DNA of 64,000 nt from Bowdeniella nasicola (GTDB taxonomy: Bacteria > Actinomycetota > Actinomycetes > Actinomycetales > Actinomycetaceae). Made by a program: the position numbers and the translations under genes. The DNA lies in contig JAUNVA010000006.1 in NCBI GenBank assembly GCA_030537895.1, positions 79,342-143,341 of the forward strand, written 5' to 3'. Shown here in pieces: positions 62,356-64,000 of the stretch. Numbering within the stretch: position 1 is the first letter of the stretch; each line of letters opens with the position of its first letter. The notes under the pieces were generated by a model that worked only from the letters and a program-made list of their open reading frames with translations, did not search any database and was not told the origin of the DNA.

Positions 62356-64000
62356 TTACTTCATGTAACCGATGTCTTCGGGCTTACCGGAGGCGAAGCC
62401 GAAGGCGCCATAGTTGGCGAGGTTCTTCGGAACCGCGGTCAGCTCAAGACGCTGGTAGATCGGCACGGTGTGCACCGCTTCCCAAATGGCCCGGTCGGCC
62501 TCGTTGGTCAGCTCGATGCGCTTATCGTTGTCCATCTCGGAGGCGATCTGCGGGATCAGCTCCTCGACCTTGTCGATCTTCAGATTCGCGTAGTTCGAGC
62601 TCGAGCCGTCACCGTAGATCTGGCCGACATTCGCCATCGGGTAGGGCGTGCCCTGCCAGGTGAACGTCGTGATTTCGAACTCGCCGGAGGCAACCTTGGA
62701 GAAGAATTCGTTCGGCGAGGCCTGAACCATCTTCACGTTGATGCCGATGGCCTTCATCTGATCCTGCAGCATCTTGCCCTCGTTCTCCGAGGTGGAGACG
62801 CCGGTGATGACGAGGTAGTTCACGGCGAGCTCTTCGCCCGCCTCGTTGGTGCGGAACTCCTTGCCGTCCTCGAGGGTCCAGCCCGCTTCGTCAAGAAGCT
62901 TGCCCGCCTGCTCCGGATCGTAGGGGGTCACGTCCGAGTTATCGGCGTAGCCTTCCTGACCAGGCATGAAGAAGTGGTTGCCGAGCAGGACCTTCTCCGG
63001 GTCAACCGGCAGGCCTGCGAGGTCAGACTTGGTGGTCTGCTCGCGGTTCAAGCCCATGGCAATCGCCTGACGGATCGTCTGATCCTGGATCAGGCCCACG
63101 TTCGAGTTGAACGTGTAGTGGCGCCACTGACGTCCGGTCGCCACGCGCACCTCGGCGTCCTCGCGGCCCGTGACCGTCTGGTACGTGGAGGCGTCGATGA
63201 TGTAGGGCAGCACGTCGATCTCGCCGTTCGCGAAGGAGTTTGCTTGCGCGTCGGCTTCGAGCGAGTTAAACGTCACCTTGTCCAGGATCGGCTCGTTGCC
63301 CCACCAGTTTTCGTTCGGGACGAGGTAGACGCGCTTCTGGGACTGGTCAACGCTTTCGAACTTAAACGGACCCGCCATCCAGTCGTTGTTCGGCACATCG
63401 ACAATCCAGCCCTTGTTGAAGGTCTCGGCGTCCTTCATGCCCTCCGCGTGGTAGGGCGTTAAGAGGACCCCGGTCCAGTCCGGGTAGGAGGTCTTGAAGG
63501 TCACGACGACGTCGGATTCGGCCTCGCCCTGTTCGATCTTCTCGATCTCGCGCCAGCCGTCCGAGGAGGCGCACACGAACATCGTCTTCTGCGCTTCTTC
63601 GTCGTCGACGTCGTCCGTGGTGTTCTCACCGTTGCAGGCCTTGAACGGGGCGTCGAAGTCCTTGTAGGTGATCGGGGTGCCGTCGTTCCACTTGGCCTCG
63701 GGGTTCAGGTGCAGGGTGACGACCATCGGGTCATCGCCGTCGGCATCCTTCACCTCGAAGTCCGTCAAGTAGTCCTCGTTCGGCTCGGTGGTGGCATCCG
63801 GGTTGTACTTCCACAGGGCCGGCATGGTGAAGCCCATGATGTCGTTGTTGTCAACGAGGTTGCCGTCAACGTGCATCGGGTTCCAGTTGGTCGGAATCGG
63901 GCCGATCGGTAGCTTCAGCTCGCCGCCGTCCTTGAGGGCGTCGCGGGGCTGAACATTGATCTGGCTGGCGTCCGAGGCCACACCGTCGTCGCCGCTGCCG
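62356..64000 (-). CDS. ABC transporter substrate-binding lipoprotein, SBP_bac_5 family (partial, N-terminus outside window)
   Basis: At least 548 residues; the frame is open to the window edge. Seen: LNPEAKWNDGTPITYKDF, YHAEGMKDAETFNKGWI, VYLVPNENWWGNEPILDKV, NSNVGLIQDQTIRQAIAMGL and TPYDPEQAGKLLDEAGWT, the standard set of oligopeptide-binding (OppA/DppA-like) proteins. Beyond GTG 63981 the frame reads GSGDDGVASDAS, preceded by a codon ending in C, which fits a lipobox Cys just outside the window. So GTG 63981 is not the start. Captures peptides or related solutes for an ABC importer likely coded nearby. Confidence 0.9.
   Translation of the reverse strand, partial: GSGDDGVASDASQINVQPRDALKDGGELKLPIGPIPTNWNPMHVDGNLVDNNDIMGFTMPALWKYNPDATTEPNEDYLTDFEVKDADGDDPMVVTLHLNPEAKWNDGTPITYKDFDAPFKACNGENTTDDVDDEEAQKTMFVCASSDGWREIEKIEQGEAESDVVVTFKTSYPDWTGVLLTPYHAEGMKDAETFNKGWIVDVPNNDWMAGPFKFESVDQSQKRVYLVPNENWWGNEPILDKVTFNSLEADAQANSFANGEIDVLPYIIDASTYQTVTGREDAEVRVATGRQWRHYTFNSNVGLIQDQTIRQAIAMGLNREQTTKSDLAGLPVDPEKVLLGNHFFMPGQEGYADNSDVTPYDPEQAGKLLDEAGWTLEDGKEFRTNEAGEELAVNYLVITGVSTSENEGKMLQDQMKAIGINVKMVQASPNEFFSKVASGEFEITTFTWQGTPYPMANVGQIYGDGSSSNYANLKIDKVEELIPQIASEMDNDKRIELTNEADRAIWEAVHTVPIYQRLELTAVPKNLANYGAFGFASGKPEDIGYMK

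Overview
The window is GC-rich actinobacterial chromosome. The evidence is a WhiB regulator, mycothione reductase, an acyl-CoA carboxylase with an epsilon subunit, LytR-CpsA-Psr ligases, DUF3499/DUF5719 genes, and many -10 boxes placed 6-7 nt before the start codon (leaderless transcripts). The two flanks follow gene orders known from Mycobacterium tuberculosis: the Rv3258c-Rv3260c block (DUF3499, metallopeptidase-like, whiB2) on the left and the purE-purK-gtrA / birA-accD-accE-maf-accA block on the right. No rRNA, tRNA, CRISPR array or insertion sequence was found. The species cannot be fixed from the sequence alone. A non-mycolate actinobacterium (for example Actinomycetaceae or a relative) is an inference from the truncated dapD and from the lack of arabinan or mycolate genes here.

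Layout: 1-6.8 kb is the conserved cell-envelope/regulatory flank (DUF3499, metallopeptidase-like, DUF5719, giant membrane glycosyltransferase, whiB, TIGR03089). From 6.8 to 37.4 kb lies a composite surface-glycopolymer locus. Its first part is a galactofuranan operon: glf, a DUF6541 membrane protein, a GlfT2-like galactofuranosyltransferase and the Wzm/Wzt ABC exporter. After mgtE comes a fused GlfT1-like/GT2 protein behind a UDP-HexNAc 6-dehydrogenase. An AT-richer, probably strain-variable segment (18.3-28.4 kb) follows, with a WbpI-like 2-epimerase, three GT4 enzymes, a second DUF6541 protein, a Wzx-like flippase and a secreted CWB2-repeat/glucuronyl C5-epimerase protein. Next are wlbA/wlbC/wlbB-like genes for diacetamido-uronic acid, then a GT2/DUF2304 pair with a third DUF6541 protein, and finally two tandem LCP ligases. 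Together these could make, export, modify and attach a polymer containing galactofuranose and diacetamido-hexuronic acid.

From 37.4 to 45.1 kb are metabolic and signalling genes: mycothione reductase, galE (which supplies UDP-galactose to Glf), purE/purK, GtrA, a two-component system and a class III nucleotidyl cyclase. From 45.1 to 53.1 kb are birA, the biotin-dependent acyl-CoA carboxylase subunits, a DUF885 peptidase-like protein, Maf and a NUDIX-NYN fusion. From 53.1 to 64 kb are a truncated dapD, cutC, gltA, dapC, a 7Fe ferredoxin, a VanW protein, a small membrane protein, typA, a PH-domain membrane protein and a partial peptide-binding lipoprotein.

The observations most worth following up are the composite glycopolymer locus, the C5-epimerase protein with an in-frame TGA at codon 3 after a perfect Shine-Dalgarno/ATG, the three divergent DUF6541 proteins sharing a D-x-x-F-H motif, the GlfT1-like/GT2 fusion, and the truncated dapD.
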